64,000 nt of DNA. It comes from Siphonodentalium dalli (lineage: Eukaryota > Mollusca > Scaphopoda > Gadilida > Siphonodentaliidae). This document shows positions 58,501-61,481 of this stretch, one piece after another. The notes beneath the pieces were generated by a model. The model was not told the origin of the DNA, made no database searches, and saw only the letters and a program-made list of their open reading frames with translations. Made by a program: the position numbers and the translations under genes. The stretch spans positions 84,604,324-84,668,323 of the forward strand of contig CP136061.1 in assembly GCA_032622095.1 (NCBI GenBank), written 5' to 3'. The number at the start of each line of letters is the position of its first letter. Position 1 is the first letter of the stretch.

Positions 58501-59063
58501 AATGTATTACTGATTTACTGACCCCCCATAATGTGTCCATTCCGCACATTTTGAGTGGTGACACGACCCCCTATGTCCAACGGTTCTGGAGATATAGTCA
58601 CGGCGGGTGGTAGTACTTCGCGCAAAAAGGGGCGTGGCCATTTGACCCATTTCGCCCTCAATGGGAAAAGTGTCACCAACCAAATATTGTTCGTGTACCT
58701 TCAATTAGTGGATTCATGAAGAGTTTTGCTCTGGACATACAAGTGCATACAAAACCACCATGAGCTACTAGAGTATACCTGGATTCAGCGATACAGACAT
58801 GTACCGTACATCTGGGTCTACATGGGAAATATGTACCTGGATTCAGCGATGTCTTCATACAGAATCCATTGACATGGTGGAGGTGTTGTAATGTCATGTA
58901 TTGGAATAACACTTCCATTTGGTTCATTGGCAAAAGTGTCCACAAGAATTTCTTGGCCAGCAGCAGCTGTTGAAGCCTCCTTGATTGACATATGAACAAT
59001 TGAACCAGTCATTTTTAATTTAGTTCCCACAGCAGATATATTCATCAACTCGTTCATCAACAT
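19263..59063 (-). CDS. TPRA1: TPRA1 (transmembrane protein adipocyte-associated 1 / GPR175) orthologue, 10 coding exons
   Basis: Join of 59,063-58,837, 48,495-48,363, 47,744-47,655, 40,619-40,547, 37,306-37,227, 32,183-32,052, 30,642-30,582, 21,519-21,417, 20,722-20,642 and 19,509-19,263. Every junction has GT-AG ends and matching phases, giving one open frame of about 408 residues (human protein about 370). Recognisable family landmarks in order: [21 protein letters not shown]...[29 protein letters not shown]-type turn, [30 protein letters not shown]. This is a seven-pass membrane protein (UPF0359/TPRA1 family) with an extracellular N-terminus carrying an NGS glycosylation site. Vertebrate members are reported to influence Hedgehog signalling and early cell division. 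The fit with known family sequence is recalled, not computed. The reading frame is intact, but several junctions are duplicated (see exon entries). The start codon is uncertain: a later ATG (codon 18) is also possible. Confidence 0.92.
19535..19835. mobile_element. GAGGTCCCC-hairpin MITE in TPRA1 intron 9
   Basis: GCAGAATGAGGTCCCCAGAG at the left and complementary GGGGATCTCATTCTGC at the right. The first hairpin lies 57 bp upstream of the exon-10 acceptor. Confidence 0.7.
19906..20708 (-). repeat. 12-copy tandem array of the TPRA1 exon-9 end plus splice donor
   Basis: Unit about 67 bp. Read on the minus strand each unit encodes [17 protein letters not shown] followed by CAG|GTAA-type donor sequence and about 10 bp of intron. 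The unit most distal to the acceptor (19,906) ends CAG|GTAAGG, probably the ancestral donor. Several internal copies read CAGTTAA, losing the donor. Most units carry a complete exon end but none has its own acceptor. Because 67 is not a multiple of 3, skipping to a later donor would shift frame. Confidence 0.92.
20642..20722 (-). CDS. TPRA1: TPRA1 exon 9: transmembrane segment 7
   Basis: Acceptor TTTTTTCAG|T, then codons for [20 protein letters not shown] and FLRDFF. Phases are 2 in and 2 out: TG|T makes Cys 300, AG|G makes Arg 327. Only the first array unit carries the true 5' part of the exon (MVDVTTYI). The nearest donor is CAG|GTAATT at 20,641-20,636; eleven further donor copies lie downstream, so which one is used is open. 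Confidence 0.9.
20723..21416 (-). other. TPRA1 intron 8
   Basis: 694 bp with no recognised repeat. A 62-codon open frame at 20,895-21,083 does not fit the neighbouring phases and is not an exon. Confidence 0.6.
21417..21519 (-). CDS. TPRA1: TPRA1 exon 8: transmembrane segment 6
   Basis: Acceptor ATTCTTTCAG|CG, codons for [20 protein letters not shown] and [13 protein letters not shown], donor TG|GTTAGT. Residues 267-299, phase 1 in and 2 out. Matches the family RRSFYVYA..LALLNLLQGLGS region. The acceptor directly abuts a ~41-unit minisatellite. Confidence 0.9.
21523..23110 (-). repeat. 39/36-bp minisatellite (~41 copies) forming the exon-8 acceptor region
   Basis: On the minus strand the unit contains ATTGAGTCTATGATTAATG then TTCTACTCTTTATTCTT. 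The last copy merges into the exon-8 polypyrimidine tract and AG. About a quarter of units lack 3 bp (36 bp). All lengths are multiples of 3 and no unit has a stop, so a 585-codon frame (13-residue repeat [13 protein letters not shown]) reads through the array into exon 8 in the exon's own frame. Confidence 0.95.
23111..24147. repeat. 56-bp satellite, first part (~18 copies)
   Basis: Unit contains GGTGGTGAGGGTTAATTATT, ATATATTTGAG and CATGTGTCTATGGATTT. The right-hand copies are nearly identical (homogenised), the left-hand ones are more varied. The array continues at 25,914 beyond a Helitron. Confidence 0.95.
24148..25913 (+). mobile_element. Non-autonomous Helitron
   Basis: Starts TC (TCTATCTATTATAT) after an A and ends with hairpin GCCGCCAGTGGCGGGC, ten bases and CTAG before a T. 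This is the canonical Helitron 5'-TC...CTRR-3' with A^T insertion. Removing it rejoins the 56-bp satellite exactly (GGTTAA^TTATTATATATT). No Rep/helicase frame is present. GT-rich runs at 24,176-24,205 and 24,905-24,925 and several copies of GAAATTTGGTAT-like sequence are internal. Confidence 0.9.
25914..26140. repeat. 56-bp satellite, second part (~4 copies)
   Basis: Continuation of the 23,111-24,147 array after the Helitron; more divergent units. Two further units lie at about 27,199-27,293. Confidence 0.9.
26669..26850. mobile_element. 182-bp MITE, TIR TACTCTCAGGTGCC
   Basis: Perfect 14-bp terminal inverted repeats (TACTCTCAGGTGCC / GGCACCTGAGAGTA) with internal CACTATTATT repeats. TA ends are compatible with a mariner-type TA target (inference). 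Absent from duplication copy 2. Confidence 0.8.
26898..27030 (+). repeat. ~22-bp minisatellite (TACCCTACATGGYATTATGTG)
   Basis: About six units in copy 1, and about four at 27,543-27,625 in copy 2. The difference in copy number shows it has moved since the duplication. Confidence 0.85.
27294..27790. repeat. Segmental duplication, copy 2
   Basis: Partner of 26,141-27,193. It continues into the complete MITE at 27,754-28,104, whereas copy 1 has only that MITE's left ~40 bp before joining satellite sequence. Confidence 0.7.
27754..28104. mobile_element. MITE, TIR AGTGMAYGTTCAGACGACCA
   Basis: Inverted ends AGTGAACGTTCAGACGACCA and its near-complement, ~30 bp long, 351 bp apart. Non-coding. The truncated left end also occurs at 27,157-27,193. 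Confidence 0.75.
28105..28709. other. Unassigned intron sequence
   Basis: Two copies of GAATTTCATTTCTATGACAT (near 28,288 and 28,440) form a loose repeat. Nothing else recognised. Confidence 0.4.
28710..29616. mobile_element. 907-bp MITE, TIR TAGTCCAAGTCTTCTCGTAC
   Basis: Terminal inverted repeats of about 95 bp run from TAGTCCAAGTCTTCTCGTAC to ACACGAG and are nearly perfect. Full-length relative of the 100-bp element at 3,879. The interior is AT-rich without a transposase. Confidence 0.85.
29617..30581 (-). other. TPRA1 intron 7, unassigned part
   Basis: No element or exon recognised. Short open frames at 29,624-29,845 (plus) and 30,268-30,483 (minus) lack any recognisable family. Confidence 0.4.
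30582..30642 (-). CDS. TPRA1: TPRA1 exon 7: end of transmembrane segment 5 and following loop
   Basis: Acceptor TTTTATTTCAG|, codons for [20 protein letters not shown], donor CCAG|GTCAGT. Only 61 bp; residues 246-265 and the first base of Ala 266. It matches the family block [20 protein letters not shown]. A second copy of its acceptor and first ~26 bp lies 46 bp upstream. Confidence 0.9.
30643..30697 (-). repeat. Duplicated acceptor of TPRA1 exon 7
   Basis: ATTGCAG|ACATATTCGCTGG at 30,688 repeats the real ATTTCAG|ACATATTCACTGA at 30,642, offset 46 bp. Use of the upstream AG would shift the frame. Confidence 0.85.
31090..31526. mobile_element. TTAA-flanked MITE with two embedded hairpins
   Basis: TTAACCCTTTACCCAACA to TTGGGTAAAGGGTTAA. 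Contains hairpins 31,120-31,195 and 31,305-31,373. It inserted beside TTAAAGAGATAATCCATC (31,523-31,545), a lone terminus of the 1,866-2,404 family. Confidence 0.8.
31564..31846. mobile_element. TTAA-flanked MITE with one embedded hairpin
   Basis: TTAACCCTTTGAGTGCCAGG at the left, ATTAAAGGGTTAA at the right, hairpin at 31,614-31,682, then the GAGCCCC...GGGGCTC middle of the composite hairpin family. Right end recombined. Confidence 0.7.
32052..32183 (-). CDS. TPRA1: TPRA1 exon 6: extracellular loop and transmembrane segment 5
   Basis: Acceptor TTGTTCCTAG|, codons starting [12 protein letters not shown] and ending [11 protein letters not shown], donor CTA|GTGAGT. Residues 202-245, phase 0 in and out. 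Corresponds to the family GTLEILYPD...YGHGGRQFWLVSSCFFFL block. Confidence 0.92.
32446..33562 (-). mobile_element. Non-autonomous hAT element with BED-finger remnant
   Basis: Terminal inverted repeats TAGAGATGGGCGGTT / AACCGCCCATCTCTA, flanked by a perfect 8-bp target duplication CTCCTTAA (32,438-32,445 and 33,563-33,570). Eight-bp duplications with YAGAGRTG ends define hAT. Both ends carry repeats of CGGTTTCGGTT. A short transposase-start exon lies near one end. Confidence 0.9.
33333..33443 (-). pseudogene. BED zinc-finger start of a hAT transposase (36 codons)
   Basis: ATG at 33,443. The frame encodes [20 protein letters not shown] followed by NICRKEF and stops with TGA at 33,333. SPVWKYF and C-x2-C are the start of the BED zinc finger found at the N-terminus of hAT/ZBED transposases. 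The His pair and the catalytic domain are missing. Confidence 0.75.
34172..35117 (+). mobile_element. Pearl/HINE-like element, family F1
   Basis: Starts AACAAGACAGTCAATGACTG and ends CTTCGTCTCAGGTGAGCTAA. Two core units and a short GGACGGACGAC stretch lie before the 3' hairpin. Split by an insertion around 34,263-34,750. Confidence 0.75.
34427..34605. repeat. Hairpin insertion in the F1 element
   Basis: Inverted arms TATTTTATACGTAATTTATC and complement, meeting at GAGCCTCGGTAAACCTCGGC near 34,515. Followed by an A/T-rich tract to ~34,760. Confidence 0.6.
35118..35639. other. Unassigned intron sequence
   Basis: No exon or named element; AT-rich. Confidence 0.4.
35640..36080. mobile_element. 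GAGGTCCCC-hairpin MITE
   Basis: CAGAATGAGGTCCCTAAAGG hairpin at the left (35,671-35,762), diverged hairpin at the right (35,965-36,057), and the family middle with AATTTGGGGGATATAG. Confidence 0.75.
36440..36869 (+). mobile_element. F1 pearl-like element, 5'-truncated
   Basis: About two core units, a GGACGGACGGATGGATGG microsatellite (36,778-36,805) and the family 3' end GAGACTTCGTCTCAGGTGAG plus A-run. The 5' hairpin end is absent. Confidence 0.75.
37227..37306 (-). CDS. TPRA1: TPRA1 exon 5: transmembrane segment 4
   Basis: Acceptor TTTTTTTCAG|GT, codons for [20 protein letters not shown] and VYSVTQ, donor CAG|GTAACT. Residues 176-201; G|GT completes Gly 175. Matches the family GHLESKSSIKRVL...AYSVTQ. 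Confidence 0.92.
37345..37640. repeat. 30-bp satellite (9 copies) just upstream of the exon-5 acceptor
   Basis: Unit AGGGACCCATGTTACTCACA plus GAGTTATTAA. Its edge at 37,345-37,380 (GTCTGTATAACGTCACCACT) matches the 69-bp satellite at 61.9-62.9 kb, so both arrays descend from one repeat. It starts about 40 bp from the splice acceptor. Confidence 0.9.
37641..38065. mobile_element. GAGGTCCCC-hairpin MITE, left end lost
   Basis: Partial first hairpin from AAGGGTAGATTTAATGACGC, the family middle, and a complete right hairpin (37,965-38,043). The left end is replaced by the 30-bp satellite. Confidence 0.7.
38092..38195 (+). repeat. 32-bp tandem repeat (~4 copies)
   Basis: Unit AAGCCTGAAGGTCATTCCAC plus ACAATATT. 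Confidence 0.9.
38471..39410. mobile_element. Composite hairpin MITE interrupted by an F3 element
   Basis: Hairpins at 38,496-38,564 and 39,300-39,368, the GAGCCCC/GGGGCTC middle, and a right TIR containing TCCCGACTTACGACTG. The left TIR is shortened. The F3 element sits inside the AT-rich middle. Confidence 0.8.
38760..39283 (+). mobile_element. Pearl/HINE-like element, family F3
   Basis: Begins AAAGGTCAGCAGACC (hairpin) then ACAGTGTCCCCCGAC, and ends with hairpin CGACGGAAACGTCG then GGGGGACAAAAA. TGTCCCCCGAC is the complement of GTCGGGGGACA. Two ~165-bp core units and an ACGGACGGACGCACGG stretch (39,194-39,235) lie between. The second copy is at 51,833-52,640. Confidence 0.85.
40079..40147. 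mobile_element. Solo copy of the GCCAATGCATTCTC hairpin
   Basis: 69-bp hairpin with a different loop (GACTCCCTTTGGGAGAC) from the usual GTCGACCATAGGTCGCC, and no composite-MITE flanks. Confidence 0.8.
40165..40390 (+). repeat. 33-bp minisatellite (7 copies)
   Basis: Unit TCCAGTCATGGAAGGGTTAA plus TAAGGGAGGTAAC. The unit length of 33 keeps three frames open; these are not genes. Confidence 0.95.
40526..40546 (-). repeat. Duplicated donor of TPRA1 exon 4
   Basis: GGGCTTGCTTTCG|GTAAGTTT occurs twice, 21 bp apart (donors at 40,546 and 40,525). Use of the outer donor would add seven codons in frame. Confidence 0.9.
40547..40619 (-). CDS. TPRA1: TPRA1 exon 4: transmembrane segment 3
   Basis: Acceptor TTTAATTTCAG|, codons for [20 protein letters not shown] and GLAF, donor TTTCG|GTAAGT. 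Residues 151-174 plus the first base of Gly 175. Matches the family [25 protein letters not shown]. Confidence 0.93.
40628..41345 (+). mobile_element. Diverged F2-type pearl-like element
   Basis: AAGTGTCAATTTAGCTCAAT at the left resembles the F2 start. Two or three decayed units with AAAATCCAA, GGCGGCCATGTTTTTTG and GGATTTAGTCATGC follow. The right end is unclear. The left edge lies about 6 bp from the exon-4 acceptor AG. Confidence 0.5.
41845..43601 (-). mobile_element. Mutator-like (MULE) transposon with FLYWCH finger, copy 1
   Basis: Terminal repeats share TTCTCACTTGTCCGGCAGG. Flanked by the direct repeat GCTGACAG (41,837-41,844 and 43,602-43,609), an 8-bp (9 with one mismatch) target duplication as expected for Mutator. 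An 18-bp AT-rich tandem repeat (~6 copies) lies at 42,085-42,195, after the transposase stop. Confidence 0.85.
42191..43341 (-). pseudogene. FLYWCH-MULE transposase, broken
   Basis: Exon 1 (43,341-43,031): a FLYWCH zinc finger, W-x-C near [10 protein letters not shown] and H-x-H at QHNH, interrupted by one TAA. Intron 43,030-42,910 has GT-AG ends and matching phase 2. Exon 2: a MULE DDE domain with FFCDGTF (first Asp), [14 protein letters not shown] (second Asp), GCYFHYSQA and [10 protein letters not shown] (Glu). It contains one in-frame TAG near 42,851 and a frameshift near 42,395-42,420; the final stop is at 42,191. Enzyme role: cut-and-paste transposition in the nucleus. All catalytic residues are recognisable but the gene cannot make a full protein. 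Confidence 0.85.
45149..46340 (+). mobile_element. Pearl/HINE-like element, family F4
   Basis: Begins CGAGA then hairpin GGCCGATCACGATCGGC and ATGTTAACCCATCCC, and ends with hairpin CCATACTATGG and GGTATGGGTAAACATAAAAA. Two ~150-bp core units (GGGYCATAACTC... TTTGAGTTATSGC) and a GACAGACGGACAGACGG stretch (46,250-46,275) precede the end. The host F2 unit rejoins exactly (CAAAGAGTA^AAATCCAAG). A lone half of the GCCAATGCATT hairpin lies at 45,318-45,340. Confidence 0.8.
46485..47240 (+). mobile_element. F1 pearl-like element, 3'-truncated
   Basis: Starts CAAGACAGTCAATGACTGTT; three core units follow, ending abruptly near 47,235 without the 3' hairpin. Confidence 0.7.
46659..46803. mobile_element. 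145-bp palindromic MITE
   Basis: ATATAGTCCATAGTCTGTTC and near-complement enclose arms with GAAGCAAACAGGTACACTCC, meeting around 46,733. Inserted in the F1 element. Confidence 0.75.
47241..47654 (-). other. TPRA1 intron 3, unassigned part
   Basis: No element recognised. A G-rich stretch (GGGGGGAAATGTTGTGGGGG and similar) lies at 47,605-47,641, 14 bp into the intron after exon 3. Confidence 0.45.
47655..47744 (-). CDS. TPRA1: TPRA1 exon 3: end of transmembrane segment 2 and first extracellular loop
   Basis: Acceptor TTTAATTACAG|, codons for [20 protein letters not shown] and [10 protein letters not shown], donor AAG|GTTTGT. Residues 121-150, phase 0 in and out. The family motif is ARAVVSMTV...VADKILW. 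N-A-S is a potential glycosylation site. Confidence 0.92.
47935..48305. mobile_element. Dispersed repeat with GGGGAATAACTCT hairpin
   Basis: Second copy of the 10,740-11,085 repeat. Hairpin at about 48,032-48,082. Confidence 0.65.
48306..48362 (-). repeat. Duplicated donor and exon end of TPRA1 exon 2
   Basis: The last ~45 bp of exon 2 plus GTAA are repeated 54 bp downstream (ATATATTTGCTGCTTTT, TATGGTTTG|GTAA). The proximal donor is GTAAGT, the distal one GTAAAG. The stretch between the donors is open, so distal use would add 18 codons in frame. Confidence 0.9.
48363..48495 (-). CDS. TPRA1: TPRA1 exon 2: transmembrane segment 1
   Basis: Acceptor TTTTCTTTCAG|A, codons for [20 protein letters not shown] then [20 protein letters not shown] and FYGL, donor TTG|GTAAGT. 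Residues 77-120; AG|A makes Arg 76, reproducing the family SRVR.WDL at this junction. Confidence 0.93.
48540..48960. mobile_element. GAGGTCCCC-hairpin MITE
   Basis: Hairpins at about 48,562-48,643 and 48,830-48,922 with the family middle. The left edge is 45 bp upstream of the exon-2 acceptor. Confidence 0.75.
48961..49277. other. Unassigned intron sequence
   Basis: No recognised feature. Confidence 0.4.
50620..51385 (+). mobile_element. Fifth pearl-like family: ~165-bp core units plus ACGG tract
   Basis: Four units carry TTGCGAACTCATTCTAGATA, AATCTTTTAAATCCGTTGAC and AAAGTCCAATAACTC. They are followed by GACGGACAGACGGAACGG (51,270-51,306) and a hairpin-like end GTTAGCGAAAAACG. The exact 5' end is unclear. 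Confidence 0.6.
51833..52640 (+). mobile_element. Pearl/HINE-like element, family F3
   Basis: AAAGGTCAGCAGACCACAGT start and TTTTACGGGGGACAAAAAA end. Core units with CATAACTC and an ACGGACGCACAGACACACGG tract (52,563-52,592). The host F1 unit reads on across it. Confidence 0.8.
52840..53432 (-). repeat. Minisatellite made from the TPRA1 exon-1 splice donor, main block
   Basis: About eleven ~50-bp units. On the minus strand each contains TCGCTGAATCCAG|GTACATAT, i.e. the last bases of TPRA1 exon 1 and its donor, followed by TTCCCCATGTAGACCCAGCT from the intron. Compared with the true exon the unit lacks an 8-bp piece (GAAGACAT). It continues at 58,777-58,836 beyond a 5.3-kb insertion. Confidence 0.9.
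54035..55613 (+). mobile_element. FLYWCH-MULE transposon, copy 2
   Basis: Terminal repeats share TCTCACTTTGCCGACG. Perfect 9-bp target duplication CCACAGCAT (54,026-54,034 and 55,614-55,622). Related to copy 1 (TTCTCACTTGTCCGGCAGG ends) but a different subfamily and the opposite strand. AATAAATAAATAAA at 55,368-55,382 may serve as polyadenylation signal. Confidence 0.9.
54321..55289 (+). pseudogene. FLYWCH-MULE transposase with catalytic deletions
   Basis: Exon 1 (54,321-54,533) is intact: [10 protein letters not shown] start, [11 protein letters not shown]-x-C ([10 protein letters not shown]) and QHNH, a complete FLYWCH finger. Donor CAG|GTACGA and acceptor TTTTTAACAG delimit an intron (54,534-54,696). 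The rest is two frames: 54,716-54,907 with [20 protein letters not shown], and 54,897-55,289 with [12 protein letters not shown] and [15 protein letters not shown]. Against copy 1, the part with the first Asp (CDGTF) and the part with the second Asp and the C-x-F-H motif are both missing, each deletion changing frame. It cannot be catalytically active, but the DNA-binding finger is preserved. Confidence 0.85.
55623..58261. other. Interior of the 5.3-kb element, unassigned
   Basis: AT-rich (about two thirds A+T), without a recognisable gene. A minus-strand frame at 55,764-55,615 reads through the MULE insertion point when the MULE is removed, but I recognise no family. Confidence 0.4.
58777..58836 (-). 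repeat. Exon-1-donor minisatellite, proximal block
   Basis: The true donor CCAG|GTACAT (58,837/58,836) is followed at about 50 bp by a second copy, CGCTGAATCCAG|GTATAC, at which the 5.3-kb element has inserted. Confidence 0.85.
58837..59063 (-). CDS. TPRA1: TPRA1 exon 1 (first coding exon): N-terminus
   Basis: Codons 1-75 and two bases of Arg 76, ending [13 protein letters not shown] with donor [24 protein letters not shown] aligns with the family CLLLLYEDIGTSR. Exon start by sequence: acceptor AATTTCAG at 59,140-59,142, with 5' UTR 59,064-59,139. The chosen ATG (59,063) is the first after an in-frame stop; the ATG at 59,012 (MTGSIVHMS) would give a length nearer to vertebrates. An imperfect 44-bp duplication (AACAAGTTGATGAATATGAC / AACGAGTTGATGAATATATC) lies across the UTR/start. 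The N-terminus has an NGS glycosylation site and no signal peptide. Confidence 0.88.
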
Positions 59064-59384
59064 CAGAAGAAATCAGCAGTCATATTCATCAACTTGTTCA
59101 TGTGCCTTCCATACTTGGATAAATGTGGAAGAGAGGAATCTGAAATTATTCAATATTAAATTAACAATTTAACACGACACTTACCAGGTCTCACTTGTGT
59201 GCAAACCTGACTATAATATAGTTAACCCTTTACCCAACATAACGGCCCTGTGCCAATGCATTCTCTTATATATGCGAGTCGACCATAGGTCGCCTCGCAT
59301 ATAAGAGAATGCATTGGCTTAACACATATTAAAAATGATAAAATTGTCAAGGAATGTAGAAAAATATTATAAAAATTGTTAAAC

Positions 59385-61481
59385 GAGAGGCCAATCACGA
59401 TCGGCAGATGTTTAACCCATACCTTGGCGATAGCGACTAGTCATAATTGATAATTTGTCAAAGATATGATCACAGGAATTAATCCATATATCAGTACCCA
59501 ACTTGTAATCAAAAGCTCAAATAATTTGTCTTAAGGAAGGGTTAAAGTATTTGGGGTGGGGAGGAGTAGTTTTAAATCTCATAACTCTGTCCCTATTCAC
59601 CCAAGGACCTCTCACTGTGAGATCCAATGGTTTAGTGATTTCGGAGGACATGTTTAGGAGTTTAAGTTAACTCATTGGAAGCAAAAGTGATAAATCCCTA
59701 TCTTTAACACTTTTGACATGCCAGATATTCAAAATTTATTCACTTCTAAAGAGAAATTATAATTTGTTGACAAGCCAGACTGCTTAGAATGACATACATG
59801 TAGGGGATTCCATCTCATATTTAAATGGTACTTTAATTACCCCCCCCCCTTCTCCCCAGTTATTTCTTTATCAAACATGGACAGATATAAGATCAGATCT
59901 GACCTGTGTATTAAATAAGATTAAGTGTTTCATAACAGGGGTGTATGCATGGTTTTCAAAAATATATATAGTTTATACAATTCAAAAGTATTATCTATAT
60001 AATGTTATACAGACATAATATGATGAGGATGCTTGCCCCTATGACCACTAAATCGTTCATATAAAAGAAAGTAAGTTAGCCCTCAATTAAATGGTTTCAC
60101 ACATTACAATGTTTTACAAGTAGCTTGGACACTAAAAGCCACAACCTTCAATGTTAATCTTCTAAGTGCTCTGTGGCCCCTAAAATTCAATCAACCATGA
60201 AAATATGAACAAATGGGAAAATAAGGTTCCTGGAAACACTAACATCTACCATATTGATTTTCAAAACAAGTCATCACTTACAATAGTCATGTATATTTAT
60301 CTGCCTGATTCCCATTGCATAGATAAATCATATTGACCATCAGCTGTTATTTTAATTTCAAATTGAAAGCACATGTCTGAAGGGTTAATATATTTTTCAA
60401 AAATCAATTAATCAGTCAAAACCAAAATTGATATAAGTGAATAGTGTGCAAAGATACCCAACAGATATTAAGAGATATGAGGAAGTGTCCATGTACATTA
60501 TAGCATGTGTCTATGGAAACCTTGGAAAGGGTTAATTATTTTTGAAACAAATTAATGGAATTTAGAAGACACTAAGTCTTATATAGGTGAGTGGGGGCTC
60601 TTATCTCACCCTGTAATGCAATTTCAAGAATAGGATAAACAACAGTCTTATGCTGCCATAAATCAATTTGACAGTTAGTATAAACAAACAGCCAGCCACC
60701 AGTGTTGTTTATCTTGACCACCAGAGCTCTGTATAATATGTCATCACTCATTTCATAACAGATTTCACTTGGAATGACAACATCTATAAAATGTCCTCTC
60801 ATATACTCTGGATGTTCACATGGTAATTTATTGATATCATTATATTACATGAAACTATTGCAATAAAATCTTCATATTTTCAAAACAGGATATCACACCT
60901 AATTAATCGTATAAAACTAAAATAAAAGAAAGTGTCAATATTTTTTATTATTAAACTTTTTTTTTTATTGTTATTAAAGTTCAAACAAAATTTAATATTT
61001 GTATCTGTTTGTATATGCTAAATTTAGCAAGGAGCTAAATCTAAAAAAATCCAATTTAAAAAAAAAAATGTTTTTTCTCGAAAAAGGGTCATAACTCCTT
61101 TAAAATTAATCGGATCAAACCCATATTCGAACTCGATCTGTATTTTGGGCTGTGAAACTCACATACCAAATTTGGTTCCAATCAGATAAAAAATGTTTGA
61201 GTTATGGCAGAATGCGTGAATTCTAAGTTGAAAAAGGGCCATAACTCTGTAACAAAATCTCGGATCAAACCCAAATTCGAACTCGATCTGTATTTTGGGC
61301 TGAGAAACCCATATACAAAATTTGATTTCGATCGGATAGAAAATGTTTGAGTTATCGCATTACTCGTAAAGTGTCTACGGACAGACAGACGGACAGACGG
61401 ACAGACAGACGGACCAACGACGAGTGGTCAATCCGGGCAACGACACTATGTTTACCATACTATGGTATGGGTAAACATAAA
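59385..61481 (+). mobile_element. Pearl/HINE-like element, family F4, long copy
   Basis: Same ends as 45,149-46,340 (hairpin near GGCCAATCACGATCGGC; GGTATGGGTAAACATAAAAA). About 900 bp longer in its 5' half. Core units at 61,075-61,375 and a GACAGACGGACAGACGG tract at 61,379-61,412. Confidence 0.8.
60610..60802 (-). CDS. Exon-like fragment of unknown protein inside the F4 element
   Basis: An open stretch beginning MRGHFIDVVIPSEICYEMSD and including YRALVVKINNTGGWLFVYTN, ending LEIALQ followed by a good donor (CAG|G|GTGAGA at 60,609). Amino-acid composition and a matching donor look like a real exon. I do not recognise the family. The frame extends a few codons upstream without a clear acceptor. 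Its donor phase (1) would fit the acceptor at 59,140, but its position inside a nested mobile element argues for a captured fragment. Could also be chance. Confidence 0.35.

Larger units (their letters stand above)
53433..58776. mobile_element. 5.3-kb element with ~475-500-bp terminal inverted repeats
   Basis: Ends TACTCTAGTAGCTCATGGTG and complement. The arms (53,433-53,905 and about 58,262-58,776) are near-identical inverted copies. The minisatellite unit rejoins across it with TAC on both sides, a likely 3-bp target duplication. A short internal duplicate of part of the left arm lies at 53,908-53,985. No transposase of its own is recognised; a MULE is nested inside. Superfamily uncertain. 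Confidence 0.8.

Noticed and set aside
58507..58704. 65-codon frame [15 protein letters not shown]..., also present at 53,497
   Set aside because: Present in both inverted arms of the 5.3-kb element, so it may just be TIR sequence; no family recognised, so not called a gene.
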